From: Cafeteria roenbergensis
Lineage: Eukaryota > Sar > Bigyra > Bicosoecida > Cafeteriaceae
Reading direction: 5' to 3'
Length of the DNA stretch: 64,000 nt
Assembly (NCBI GenBank): GCA_008330645.1
Contig: VLTN01000027.1
Location: 1 to 64,000 of the forward strand
Of the stretch, positions 51,998 through 64,000 are shown one piece after another. The notes below the pieces were generated by a model. That model ran no database searches. It was given only the letters and a program-made list of their open reading frames with translations, and was not told the DNA's origin. Made by a program: the position numbers and the translations under genes. Numbering within the stretch: position 1 is the stretch's first letter; every line of letters begins with the position of its first letter.

Positions 51998-52961
51998 ACC
52001 GCAGTAGTCCGGCCGCGCTGGCCGAGGAGCGGCGCGCGCACACGCACCGAAGCGGCCCGGGCACTCGCTCGCGCCTGCGACCTCTGCGCTGCCCTCGCGC
52101 TGGGCATGGCGTCGGCTCGGCGCTGTGACGGCCCGGACCTGAGCACACGCTGGCGCGGTGCAGCGTGAGCGCGTGTGGCCTGGGCTCCTCGGAGTGGCAC
52201 GCAAAGCTGCTCCGTGGAGCCCCAGAGTCCAGCAGGCCGCCCGCGTCATCAAGCAGGGGACCAAGGCGCCCGCCTTCGTTCCCGTCGCCTGGTGCCATGC
52301 CGGTGAAGCCATCGGGTCTGTGTGCACGGCGTGGGGCCTCCGTGGCGTTGGGTGCACGCGAGGTCGCCTTCGGAGCGCCTCGGAGGACGGGGCGCGGACG
52401 GGCCTGCGTCACGGCTGACCGCGACATCGGCGAGCCGGCGCACGCTGGGGAGCTTGGCTTCGCTGTCGAGCGGGGCTGGCGTGAGCCGCGACGGACCACG
52501 TTGTCGCGCGGGCGCTATGCCCGTCGCCACGAATCTGCGACACTGGGCCATCTCGCGGGGCGCTCCGCCTCTGCGCTGGCGGCAGCGGCCGCAGAGGCGT
52601 TCTGCGGGCAAGGCCGGACCGGTGCCCGGACTGTGCCAGCGCTCGAGCCGCGCTGGAGAGCAGCAGCACCGAGCTTGGAGTGCTGGCTTGGCCGCGTCTG
52701 TCCGCAGCGCCCGGGCAAGTGTGTGACGCGGAGCAGGCCGTGCGGAGCAGCGCGCGGCTTCCGTTGGGGGTTGTGATTGTGATTGGTGCCCGTGCCCCAC
52801 ACAGGCGCTCCACGCCGTGCGCGCACGCAGTGCAGCCTCGGCCACAGGCAGTGCGGCGGCGCAAGACGGCGTGTGCGCGCGGCCGATGGCAGGCGGCCAC
52901 TGAGCGAGCAAGGGCGATCCGATCACGCGGCGGGCGGTGTTCAGCAGGCTCCGTGGCCACG
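51998..52961. other. About 960 bp of spacer, no gene recognised
   Basis: Lies between H2B and the 3' end of the orphan gene. It recurs in unit B (58311-59285) with small indels that change all reading frames, arguing against coding. It may be 3' UTR or a replication or spacer element. No tRNA, snRNA or 5S rRNA recognised. Confidence 0.5.
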
Positions 52962-54362
52962 CTAGACGTCGAAGGCAGCAAGGAGGCTGCGCACTGCCGC
53001 AACTGCGTCGGTCATCGCCTTGAAGTGATCCATAGACTCCTTGACAAGCTTCGAAGGAGACTTGGCTTGTGTCCGCTGCTCCTCTGAGGTGCGAGGCCGC
53101 GCAAGCCCGGGCTTCTGCGCCTGCGAAGACTTGCGGCGAACGACCGCCGCCCAAGTGGCGGCCTTGCTCGCCCACGCTTTGCCCGGGGAAGGGCGTGCCG
53201 GCAGCAGCAGCAGCACCACCGCCGGATGCAGCGCAGCAGCACATGCAGCAGCAGCAGCAGCAGCGGCGGATGCAGTGCCGCTGCTTTCATCATGGGCGTC
53301 AGCGCCAGCGCTCGGCTTGTGATCCGCGCTCCTCTTAAGGTGGCTGTACTTGCTGTCGACTTGATCGGTAATGTGGTCCGCCACCTTCAGGGCGTGCTTC
53401 ACTTGTGGAGTCTCGCCGCTCTTGAACACGAAGTCGCCGAATGGGTGGGCTTGGTCATTGCGTTGGGTCACCAACTCGCTGAGCCAAGGCACAACTCCAA
53501 CGACAATGTGCTCGCCGCTCCGTGCAGCTTTCTTAGTCTTTCCGGGAAACAGCGTCGGCTTGGTCGCCGCATCCATCTGGCACAGGCAGAGACTCTTGTT
53601 TGTGAGCAAGCCCATCGCAACTTTTCTTGGAAGTCGCAGCCCCCGGCGCCGGTCCTCCGGCTCGCCCGCAGAGGCCGCCGAGCCGTCAGCCTTTTTCTTC
53701 GGGGCAGGAAGACGTGCCCACAGCGAGCGTGGCGCATCTGTTAGTTTAAGCGGATCCAGGTCTTTCATGCCCCTGCCCGACTTGCAGAACAGCAGCACCC
53801 ATAGCAGGTCGACCAAGTGAAGGGCCAAGTCGCAAATGACCAGGGGCGGAACCGTGAGGAGCACGAAGGAGCTGAGCAGCTCGATCTCGCCCCGCGTGGA
53901 GCCGTGCTCGGCCTCGAGTCGAGCGACGCCCGCTTTGTGGTCGGCCTCGAGTCGAGCGACGTCCGCTTTGTGGTCGGCCTCGAGTCGAGCGAGTTTTTCT
54001 TCCGCCTTGGCGGCTGATTGCCGCGCCGAGTCGTGCTCGGCCTTGAGCGCGCCGTGCTCGGCCTCGAGTCGAGCGAGTTTTTCTTCCGCCTTGGCGGCTG
54101 ATTGCCGCGCCGAGTCGTGCTTGTCCTCAAGAGCAACCAGCCGCTTGAGAAGATCATTGTCATCCTTCTGCGTTTCATGGTGAGGCCCGGGCCCTGCCAC
54201 GCTGTGCGCAGCTGGCGACTGGCCAGAGTCGCCTGGACTGCCGGGCTGGGAGCCAAGGCGCGGCTTCGCGTTTTTTGTGCAAACCTCGCCGGGCTTCACG
54301 TCGGGACTCGGCAGCTTCCCTTTGGCGACGCAGCCCGGCCTGCAGGGATGAGTTTGGGCCAT
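52962..54362 (-). CDS. Unrecognised coiled-coil and membrane protein in the histone unit (copy A)
   Basis: 466 residues from the first ATG (MAQTHPCRPGC). Order: Pro/Gly-rich start; coiled coil at about 70-150 with repeats of HDSARQSAAKAEEKLARLEA and of ADHKADVARLE; a long hydrophobic segment at about 155-190 (SFVLLTVPPLVICDLALHLV, DLLWVLLF), likely one span or a hairpin; and a basic/polar domain containing LRLPRKVAMGLLTNKSLCL, CQMDAATKPTLFPGK, GEHIVVGVVPWLSELVTQ and HPFGDFVFKSGETPQVKHAL. After that come an Ala run, a Pro/Arg-rich stretch and the end KESMDHFKAMTDAVAAVRSLLAAFDV. No known family recognised. Its repetition in each histone unit and the conserved protein ends suggest a real gene. 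No histone-type hairpin follows it, so its regulation probably differs. Confidence 0.7.
   Translation of the reverse strand: MAQTHPCRPGCVAKGKLPSPDVKPGEVCTKNAKPRLGSQPGSPGDSGQSPAAHSVAGPGPHHETQKDDNDLLKRLVALEDKHDSARQSAAKAEEKLARLEAEHGALKAEHDSARQSAAKAEEKLARLEADHKADVARLEADHKAGVARLEAEHGSTRGEIELLSSFVLLTVPPLVICDLALHLVDLLWVLLFCKSGRGMKDLDPLKLTDAPRSLWARLPAPKKKADGSAASAGEPEDRRRGLRLPRKVAMGLLTNKSLCLCQMDAATKPTLFPGKTKKAARSGEHIVVGVVPWLSELVTQRNDQAHPFGDFVFKSGETPQVKHALKVADHITDQVDSKYSHLKRSADHKPSAGADAHDESSGTASAAAAAAAACAAALHPAVVLLLLPARPSPGKAWASKAATWAAVVRRKSSQAQKPGLARPRTSEEQRTQAKSPSKLVKESMDHFKAMTDAVAAVRSLLAAFDV
53193..53272 (-). repeat. CAG/GCA triplet tract (copy A)
   Basis: Interrupted CAG repeats on the plus strand, read as Ala codons in the minus-strand gene. 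Confidence 0.8.
53913..54175 (-). repeat. Coiled-coil coding tandem repeats
   Basis: Repeated GGCCTCGAGTCGAGCGA blocks and a longer duplicated block on the plus strand, coding the heptad repeats of the orphan gene. Absent from copy B. Confidence 0.8.
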
Positions 54363-55216
54363 CTCTGCGTTGGCCTGAGCTGGTGGTGCGCCCGACTCGC
54401 TCTGCGCGGCCGGAGCCTGCCTGTCCTGCGGCAATCAATCTCAAGTCGGGCAGTTGCCCGCAACATCGGCGGCATTTTCTGGCTCCGCATCGCGCAGCGC
54501 ACCTGCCGTGCAAGGGCGCCCGACTGCCGCGCCGGATGCACGCACGACGCTCCGGAAGCCCCGCGGCACGCGGCGGGGCGCCAGCACGCGGCGCGAGACG
54601 CGACACGGGAGGGCTGGCTGGCACCGAGCGCTTTCGCCGGCCAGCTGGGCGACCGAGCGCGCCGCGCAGGCCAGGGCGGACCTCGACTGCTCGCCACCGC
54701 CAGTGCGCGCGGAAGGGGGCGTTCCAGGGGGGCGGGGGAGGGGGGGTCTCACCGCGATTGCGCGCGGAAGGGGGTTGGTGCGCGGCGAATGCGAACAGCA
54801 GCGCGCTGGTCGCAGATTCAGTGTGGCCGACACGACCCGCGGCCCCTGCTCTGCCGGACGGAGCCCGCTTCTGCACGCAGAGCCAGCGCGCGGGACGGGC
54901 AGTTGTCCCGCCCTCGTCGGCGCCCGCGCATCGGGCTCCAGCGCCTCGGCTTGCATGCGTCGGGTGCACTGCTCGTGGCGCCGCTTCGCCTGCGTGGGCT
55001 TTCCTGATGGTGCCGCGCGTCCCCTCGCAGGCCTGGCACGGCCGGGAGGCGCACGCAGGCCGACAGCCCCGCTCGACCTCAGCAGCGATTCGGGCGCTCG
55101 TGTGTGCCGCTGCGTTGCGGGTGAATGAGCATCGTGCGTGTGATTGGGGCGGCTGTGCGGTGCGAGTGAGCATCGTCCCGCTCCCCTGCTCATGGCGTCA
55201 CCAGGCCGGTGGTGGT
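54363..55216. other. Spacer between orphan gene 5' end and H4 3' end
   Basis: About 850 bp. The orphan promoter should be here. The orphan frame stays open for 24 codons upstream of the chosen ATG, so an earlier start is possible. Nothing else recognised. Confidence 0.5.
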
Positions 55217-55233
55217 GGTGTTGAATGAACACC
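55217..55233 (-). terminator. Histone 3' stem-loop (H4, unit A)
   Basis: Minus strand GGTGTTCATTCAACACC, 141 nt past the H4 stop. Confidence 0.88.
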
Positions 55234-55374
55234 GGGGGTGTGGGTGTGGGTACGCCGGAGACGGTCCGGGGAGGAGGGCCGGGGCCGCAGGCGAGTGCGG
55301 CCGGAGCTGCTCACGCCCCGTCCCGCCGCGGCTCCGCATGGCGCGTGCCGACCGGGGCCGCATCAGCCCTGCGC

Positions 55375-56502
<1,128 letters not shown>

Positions 56503-56670
56503 GCGCCCAGGCGCCCCGCGCACTCCCGGCTGGGCGCGCGGCTGGTTTGCTCCGCTGGAGGGCCTGGCGGAGCGGCGCTCGCCGCGGCGCTGCCAGGGAC
56601 GGCCCGCTGCTGCAGCAGCAGTCGGGTCGCGCCGGGAGCTGCATTGTCCCGCACACCCGCAACAACCCCC

Positions 56671-56687
56671 GGTGTTCATTCAACACC
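56671..56687 (+). terminator. Histone 3' stem-loop (H3, unit A)
   Basis: GGTGTTCATTCAACACC after CAACCCCC. Confidence 0.88.
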
Positions 56688-57064
56688 ACCCAACGGGAAG
56701 GCGCGCCGCACTGCCCGCTGGCTGCCGCGACAGCGCGTGCACGCTGTCCAGGCGCGCCCCGGAAGCGGCTCACTCCCGGGCACACGCGCACACCGGGCCA
56801 GTCGGGGCTGCCGAGAGCGCGCACGTCGAATCGCCGGCCCGCGAGCGGCTCCACGCCGACACGCGCGCACACAGCACCGAGCCTGCGGGCGGAAGGCGCC
56901 CCCTGGGCCGGCATGCGAGTGGGTGTGTGTGTGTGTGTGCTGGGCCGGCCGTCTGTTCGAGACTCGAGCGCAGGCGCAGCGTGTGTGGTTGCCGCTGCTG
57001 CTGCTGCCCGCCCACTGCGCTGCGCCGTGGGCTCCTCCCATGCAGTGGCCTCGCGCGGTCTGGT
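56688..57064. other. Spacer between facing H3 and H2A 3' ends
   Basis: About 380 bp between two hairpins facing each other, with a short TG repeat at 56922-56939. Conserved at 62603-62979. No gene recognised. Confidence 0.6.
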
Positions 57065-57081
57065 GGTGTTGAATGAACACC
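57065..57081 (-). terminator. Histone 3' stem-loop (H2A, unit B)
   Basis: Minus strand GGTGTTCATTCAACACC. Confidence 0.88.
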
Positions 57082-57163
57082 GGGGGTGGGGTGGTGGTGC
57101 GTGGAGCGGGCCGGGCCGGCACCGCTGCGCGGGACAGCCGCGCTCCATGGGCGCGCCTCGCGC

Positions 57164-57550
57164 TCACGCGGTCTTGGCGGCCTTGGTGCCCTTGGGGAGC
57201 AGCACCTGGTGGATGCTCGGGATGACACCGCCCGAGGCGATGGTCACGTTGGCGAGCAGCTTGTTGAGCTCCTCGTCGTTGCGCACGGCGAGCTGCACGT
57301 GGCGGGGCACGATGCGGGTCTTCTTGGAGTCCTTGGTGGCGTTGCCGGCCAGCTCGAGGATCTCGGCGGCGAGGTACTCCATGACCGCCGCCATGTACAC
57401 GGGGGCGCCGGCGCCGATGCGCGCCGCGATGCGCTGCTGGCGCATGTAGCGGCCCACGCGGCCCACGGGGAACTGGAGCCCGGCCTTGGCCGAGCGGGTG
57501 GTGCCCTTGGCGGACTTCTTGCCGCGGCCTGCCTTGCCCTTGCCAGACAT
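57164..57550 (-). CDS. H2A: Histone H2A (unit B)
   Basis: Same 128-residue protein as the unit A copy. Differences at DNA level are few and silent, consistent with recent duplication or ongoing gene conversion. Confidence 0.97.
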   Translation of the reverse strand: MSGKGKAGRGKKSAKGTTRSAKAGLQFPVGRVGRYMRQQRIAARIGAGAPVYMAAVMEYLAAEILELAGNATKDSKKTRIVPRHVQLAVRNDEELNKLLANVTIASGGVIPSIHQVLLPKGTKAAKTA

Positions 57551-57802
57551 GCTAGAGAGTCGGTGGAGGCTCCGAGGAGATCAGAGGGGGGGAGTGCCCC
57601 CTCCCCGCCCGCCCGCGGAGGCGAGGCGCCGCAGGGGCGGCAGAGGCGGCCGCCGGCGAGCGCGCAGCATGGCCGCGGCCGCCGCCCAGCCGGCGCGCAG
57701 AGCCGCCGCCGCTGCGCCCATCCGCGGCGCACGGCGCCGGGCAGAGTCGCGGCGGCAGCGCCCCGCCCGCCCGCCCCGGCGGCACTCCTCCTCCGATCCA
57801 GC
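57551..57802. promoter_or_regulatory. Divergent H2A-H2B promoter (unit B)
   Basis: 252 bp, near-identical to the unit A spacer. Confidence 0.75.
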
Positions 57803-58165
57803 ATGGCCAAGACCCCCGCGTCGTCGAAGAAGGCCGCCAAGGCCTCGAAGAAGGCCGCCACGGCCGGCGCCAAGCGCCCCAAGCGCCGCACCGAGACGTA
57901 CAGCTCGTACATCTACAAGGTGCTCAAGCAGGTGCACCCCCAGTACGGCATCTCCAAGAAGGGCATGAGCATCATGAACTCGTTCATCAACGACGTGTTC
58001 GAGCGCGTGTGCACGGAGGCCGCCAACCTGTGCCGCCAGAACAAGAAGGCCACCTGCTCCAGCCGCGAAGTCCAGACCGCCGTGCGCCTGGTGCTCCCCG
58101 GAGAGCTCGCCAAGCACGCAGTGTCCGAGGGCACCAAGGCGGTGACCAAGTTCACCTCCGCCTGA
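57803..58165 (+). CDS. H2B: Histone H2B (unit B)
   Basis: Identical 120-residue protein to unit A. One silent change is visible in AAGCACGCAGTG (GCC to GCA). Confidence 0.97.
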   Translation: MAKTPASSKKAAKASKKAATAGAKRPKRRTETYSSYIYKVLKQVHPQYGISKKGMSIMNSFINDVFERVCTEAANLCRQNKKATCSSREVQTAVRLVLPGELAKHAVSEGTKAVTKFTSA

Positions 58166-58293
58166 GCGCGAGCGGCTCGGGGCTGGGGCGCACATGGATC
58201 GGCGCCGCCCCCAGCCCCGGACCGGCGAGCCGCCCCAGCGCAGCGAGCCCTGTGGTCGGCATCACTCCGAGGCCGGCCACGCCACCAAACCCC

Positions 58294-58310
58294 GGTGTTC
58301 ATTCAACACC
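58294..58310 (+). terminator. Histone 3' stem-loop (H2B, unit B)
   Basis: GGTGTTCATTCAACACC, 128 nt past the stop. Confidence 0.88.
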
Positions 58311-59285
58311 ACCGCAGTAGTCCTGCCGCGCTGAGCGAGGAGCGGCGCGCGCACACGCACCGAAGCGGCCCGGGCACTCGCTCGCGCCTGCGACCTCTGC
58401 GCTGCCCTCGCGCTGGGCATGGCGTCGGCGCGGCGCTGTGACGGCCCGGACCTGAGCACACGCTGGCGCGGTGCAGCGTGAGCGCGTGTGGCCTGGGCTC
58501 CTCGGAGTGGCACGCAAGGCTGCTCCTGGGAGCCCCAGAGTCCAGCAGCCCGCGCGCGTCATCAAGCAGGGGACCAAGGCGCCCGCCTTCGTTCCCGTCG
58601 CCTGGTGCCATGCCGGTGAAGCCATCGGGTCTGTGTGCACGAGCGTGGGGCCTCCGTGGCGTTGGGTGCACGCGAGGTCGCCTTGGGAGCGCCTCGGAGA
58701 ACGGGGCACGGACGGACCTGCGCCGCGGCCGACCGCGACATCGGCGAGCCGGCGCACTTGAGGCGCGCACCACACTGGGGAGCTTGGCTCCGCTGTCGAG
58801 CGGGGCTGGCGTGAGCCGCGACGGGCCACACTCTCGAGTGGGCGCTATGCCCGTCGCCACGAATCTGCGACACTGGGGCATCTCGCGGGGCGCTCCGCCG
58901 CTGCGCTGGCCGCACCGGCCGCGGAGGCGTTCTGCGGGCAAGGCCGGACCGGTGCTCGGACTGTGCCAGCGCTCGAGCCGCGCTGGAGAGCAGCAGCATC
59001 GAGCTTGGAGTGCTGGCTTGGCCGCGTCTGTCCGCAACGCCCGGGCAAGTGTGTGACGCGGAGCAGGCCGTGCGGAGCAGCGCGCGGCTTCCGTTGTGGG
59101 CTGTGATTGGTGCCCGCGCCCCACACAGGCGCTCCACGCCGTGCGCGCACGCAGCGCAGCCACGGCCACAGGCAGTGCGGCGGCGCAAGACGGCGTGTGC
59201 GCGCGGCCGATGGCAGGCGGCCGCTGAGCGAGCAGGGGCGATCCGATCACGCGGCGGGCGGAGTTCAGCAGGCTCCGTGGCCTGG
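58311..59285. other. Spacer of unit B, no gene recognised
   Basis: Counterpart of 51998-52961 with indels, for example loss of one GTGATT repeat near 59100. Confidence 0.5.
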
Positions 59286-59546
59286 CTAGACGTCGAAGGC
59301 AGCAAGGAGGCTGCGCACTGCCGCAACTGCGTCGGTCATCGCCTTGAAGTGATCCATAGACTCCTTGACAAGCTTCGAAGGAGACTTGGCTTGTGTCCGC
59401 TGCTCCTCTGAGGTGCGAGGCCGCGCAAGCCCGGGCTTCTGCGCCTGCGAAGTCTTCGTCGAACGACCGCCGCCCAAGTGGCGGCCTTGCTCGCCCACGC
59501 TTGCTCGGGGAGCCCGTGCCGGAGAGCAGCAGCACCACCGCCGGAT

Positions 59547-59594
<48 letters not shown>

Positions 59595-60275
59595 CCGCGG
59601 ATGCAGTGCCGCTGCTTTCATCATGGGCGTCAGCGACAGCGCTCGGCTTGTGATCCGCGCTCCTCTTGAAGTGGCTGTACTTGCTGTCGACTTTTCACCG
59701 GTAATGTGGTCCGCCACCTTCAGGGCGTGCTTCACTTGTGGAGTCTCGCCGCTCTTGAACACGAAGTCGCCGAATGGGTGGGCTTGGTCATTGCGTTGGG
59801 TCACCAACTCGCTGAGCCAAGGCACAACTCCAACGACAATGTGCTCGCCGCTCCCTGCAGCGAGCTTGCTCTTTCCGGGAAACAGCGTCGGCTTGGTCGC
59901 CGCATCCATCTGGCACAGGCAGAGACTCTTGTTTGTGAGCAAGCCCATCGCAACTTTTCTCGGAAGTCGCAGCCCCCGGCGCCGGTCCTCCGGCTCGCCC
60001 GCAGAGGCCGCCGAGCCGTCAGCCTTTTTCTTCGGGGCAGGAAGACGTGCCCACAGCGAGCGTGGCGCATCTGTTAGTTTAAGCGGATCCAGGTCTTTCA
60101 TGCCCCTGCCCGACTTGCAGAACAGCAGCACCCATAGCAGGTCGACCAAGTGAAGGGCCAAGTCGCAAATGACCAGGGGCGGAACCGTGAGGAGCACGAA
60201 GGAGCTGAGCAGCTCGATCTCGCCCCGCGTGGAGCCGTGCCCGGCCCCCGGCCCGTGGGGCTGAGTTTGGGCCAT
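59286..60275 (-). CDS. Unrecognised membrane protein in the histone unit (copy B, coiled coil lost)
   Basis: 329 residues from the matching ATG (MAQTQPHGPG). The whole coiled coil is absent: GHGSTRGEIELLSSF follows the first ten residues directly. The hydrophobic segment, the basic domain up to VKHALKVADHIT, and the C-terminal part SQAQKPGLARPRTSEEQ to LLAAFDV are kept almost unchanged. Between them about 85 residues are read in a different frame from copy A: two extra bases near 59693 and a compensating change near 59460 turn the Ala tract into a Cys tract (about 15 CAG units). The frame stays open despite this. Whether both copies are functional cannot be told. Confidence 0.65.
59548..59592 (-). 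repeat. (CAG)n tract, about 15 units
   Basis: Pure CAG on the plus strand; read as Cys (TGC) by the minus-strand gene in this copy. Longer and purer than in copy A. Confidence 0.9.
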
Positions 60276-61130
60276 CTCTGCGTTGGCCTGAGCTGGTGGT
60301 GCGCCCGACTCGCTCTGCGCGGCCGGAGCCTGCCTGTCCTGCGGCAATCAATCTCAAGTCGGGCAGTTGCCCGCAACATCGGCGGCATTTTCTGGCTCCG
60401 CATCGCGCAGCGCACCTGCCGTGCAAGGGCGCCCGACTGCCGCGCCGGATGCACGCACGACGCCCCGGAAGCCCCGCGGCGCGCGGCGGGGCGCCAGCAC
60501 GCGGCGCGAGACGCGACACGGGAGGGCTGGCTGGCAGCGAGCGCTTTGGCTGGCCAGCTGGGCGACCGAGCGCGCCGCGCAGGCCAGGGCGGACCTCGGC
60601 TGCTCGCCACCGCCAGTGTGTGCGGTAGGGGGCGTTCCAGGGGGGCGGGGGAGGGGGTCTCACCGCAATTGCGCGCGGAAAGGGGGTTGGTGCGCGGCGA
60701 ATGCGAACCGCAGCGCGCTGGTCGCAGATTCAGTGTGGCCGACACGACCCGCGGCTCCTGCTCTGCCGGACGGAGCCCGCTTCTGCACGCAGAGCCAGCG
60801 CGCGGGACGGGCAGTTGTCCCGCCCTCGTCGGCGCCCGCGCATCGGGCTCCTGCGCCTCGGCTTGCATGCGTCGGGTGCACTGCTCGTGGCGCCGCATCG
60901 CCTGCGTGGGCTTTCCTGATGGTGCCGCGCATGACCCGTCGCAGGCCTGGCACGGCCGGGAGGCGCACGCAGGCTGACAGCCCCGCTCGACCTCAGCAGC
61001 GATTCGGGCATTCGTGTGTGCCGCTGCTTTGCAGGCGAATGAGCATCGTGCGTGTGATTGGGGCGGCTGTGCGGTGCGAGTGAGCATCGTCCCGCTCCCC
61101 TGCTCATGGCGTCACCAGGCCGGTGGTGGT
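60276..61130. other. Spacer of unit B, nothing recognised
   Basis: Counterpart of 54363-55216 and closely similar to it. Confidence 0.5.
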
Positions 61131-61147
61131 GGTGTTGAATGAACACC
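61131..61147 (-). terminator. Histone 3' stem-loop (H4, unit B)
   Basis: Minus strand GGTGTTCATTCAACACC. Confidence 0.88.
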
Positions 61148-61288
61148 GGGGGTGTGGGTGTGGGTGCGCCGGAGACGGTCCGGGGAGGAGGGCCGGGGCC
61201 GCAGGCGAGTGCGGCCGGAGCTGCTCACGCCCCGTCCCGCCGCGGCTCCGCATGGCGCGTGCCGACCGGGGCCGCATCAGCCCTGCGC

Positions 61289-62996
<1,708 letters not shown>

Positions 62997-63079
62997 GGGG
63001 GTGGGGTGGGTGGTGCGTGGAACGGGCCGGACCGGCACCACTGCGCGGGACAGCCGCGCTCCACGGGCGCGCCTCGCGC

Positions 63080-63466
63080 TCACGCGGTCTTGGCGGCCTT
63101 GGTGCCCTTGGGGAGCAGCACCTGGTGGATGCTCGGGATGACACCGCCCGAGGCGATGGTCACGTTGGCGAGCAGCTTGTTGAGCTCCTCGTCGTTGCGC
63201 ACGGCGAGCTGCACGTGGCGGGGCACGATGCGGGTCTTCTTGGAGTCCTTGGTGGCGTTGCCGGCCAGCTCGAGGATCTCGGCGGCGAGGTACTCCATGA
63301 CCGCCGCCATGTACACGGGGGCGCCGGCGCCGATGCGCGCCGCGATGCGCTGCTGGCGCATGTAGCGGCCCACGCGGCCCACGGGGAACTGGAGCCCGGC
63401 CTTGGCCGAGCGGGTGGTGCCCTTGGCGGACTTCTTGCCGCGGCCTGCCTTGCCCTTGCCAGACAT
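63080..63466 (-). CDS. H2A: Histone H2A (unit C)
   Basis: Same 128-residue protein as units A and B. Confidence 0.97.
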   Translation of the reverse strand: MSGKGKAGRGKKSAKGTTRSAKAGLQFPVGRVGRYMRQQRIAARIGAGAPVYMAAVMEYLAAEILELAGNATKDSKKTRIVPRHVQLAVRNDEELNKLLANVTIASGGVIPSIHQVLLPKGTKAAKTA

Positions 63467-63717
63467 GCTAGAGAGTCGGTGGAGCTCCGAGGAGATCAGA
63501 GGGGGGGAGTGCCCCCTCCCCGCCCGCCCGCGGAGGCGAGGCGCCGCAGGGGCGGCAGAGGCGGCCGCCGGCGAGCGCGCAGCATGGCCGCGGCCGCCGC
63601 CCAGCCGGCGCGCAGAGCCGCCGCCGCTGCGCCCATCCGCGGCGCACGGCGCCGGGCAGAGTCGCGGCGGCAGCGCCCCGCCCGCCCGCCCCGGCGGCAC
63701 TCCTCCTCCGATCCAGC
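63467..63717. promoter_or_regulatory. Divergent H2A-H2B promoter (unit C)
   Basis: 251 bp, near-identical to the other spacers. Confidence 0.75.
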
Positions 63718-64000
63718 ATGGCCAAGACCCCCGCGTCGTCGAAGAAGGCCGCCAAGGCCTCGAAGAAGGCCGCCACGGCCGGCGCCAAGCGCCCCAAGCG
63801 CCGCACCGAGACGTACAGCTCGTACATCTACAAGGTGCTCAAGCAGGTGCACCCCCAGTACGGCATCTCCAAGAAGGGCATGAGCATCATGAACTCGTTC
63901 ATCAACGACGTGTTCGAGCGCGTGTGCACGGAGGCCGCCAACCTGTGCCGCCAGAACAAGAAGGCCACCTGCTCCAGCCGCGAAGTCCAGACCGCCGTGC
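63718..64000 (+). CDS. H2B: Histone H2B (unit C, cut by window end)
   Basis: First 94 codons, identical in protein to unit A up to REVQTAV. The rest lies outside the window. Confidence 0.95.
   Translation, partial: MAKTPASSKKAAKASKKAATAGAKRPKRRTETYSSYIYKVLKQVHPQYGISKKGMSIMNSFINDVFERVCTEAANLCRQNKKATCSSREVQTAV

Noticed and set aside
50784-52007. Long frame through H2A antisense and H2B
   Set aside because: It crosses the promoter and reads histone DNA in wrong frames.
51998-52961. Possible small RNA gene (5S rRNA, snRNA or tRNA) in the array spacer
   Set aside because: Histone arrays sometimes carry such genes, but I see no tRNA boxes, no 5S-like internal promoter and no snRNA landmarks.
59548-59592. 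CAG tract as a non-coding expansion
   Set aside because: It lies inside an open frame with conserved ends, so it was treated as coding, though with an uncertain frame.

Overview
This window looks like nuclear DNA of a GC-rich unicellular eukaryote, most likely an alga or alga-like protist. Several genes are broken by short GC-rich introns of the GTGAG...GCAG type (158-277 nt where I could define both ends). The proteins carry long Ala, Ser, Gly and Glu runs. Histone genes sit in divergent H2A-H2B and H4-H3 pairs whose 3' ends carry stem-loops. The lineage cannot be fixed from sequence reading alone.

Left part (1-10.4 kb): an RRM protein resembling eIF3g, a Ser/Thr kinase, a minus-strand ankyrin/FN3/membrane/armadillo gene, an isolated H2B-H2A.X pair, an OS-9-like ER lectin and a small membrane protein. 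At least four of these genes need single-base frame changes to be read through, so this end is either poorly polished sequence or a decaying block.

Middle part (10.9-50.6 kb): this part reads cleanly. It holds a saccharopine-dehydrogenase-like oxidoreductase; a Ca2+-regulated mitochondrial carrier with four EF-hands; a p300/CBP-type histone acetyltransferase whose catalytic domain is interrupted by low-complexity inserts; REV7/MAD2L2; a large Ser-rich protein with a Tudor/chromo-barrel-like domain; a 4405-residue ankyrin-FN3 protein; a ZMAT2/Snu23 splicing factor that has lost zinc ligands; the TRAPP subunit BET3; and a START-domain protein.

Right part (50.7-64 kb): a tandem array with a period of about 5.9-6.3 kb. 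Each unit is H2A(-)/H2B(+), then an unrecognised minus-strand gene with a membrane segment, then H4(-)/H3(+). Two full units and the start of a third are present. Every histone gene that is complete in the window is followed by a near-invariant hairpin, GGTGTT-CATTC-AACACC, eleven copies in all. The isolated left-hand pair shares the same promoter and bodies, but its H2A has an SQSY tail.

Together the window supplies replication-dependent core histones, a damage-type H2A variant, a histone acetyltransferase and REV7, plus ordinary housekeeping genes for translation, splicing, ER quality control, vesicle tethering, lipid transfer and mitochondrial transport. No tRNA, rRNA, CRISPR array or mobile element was recognised.
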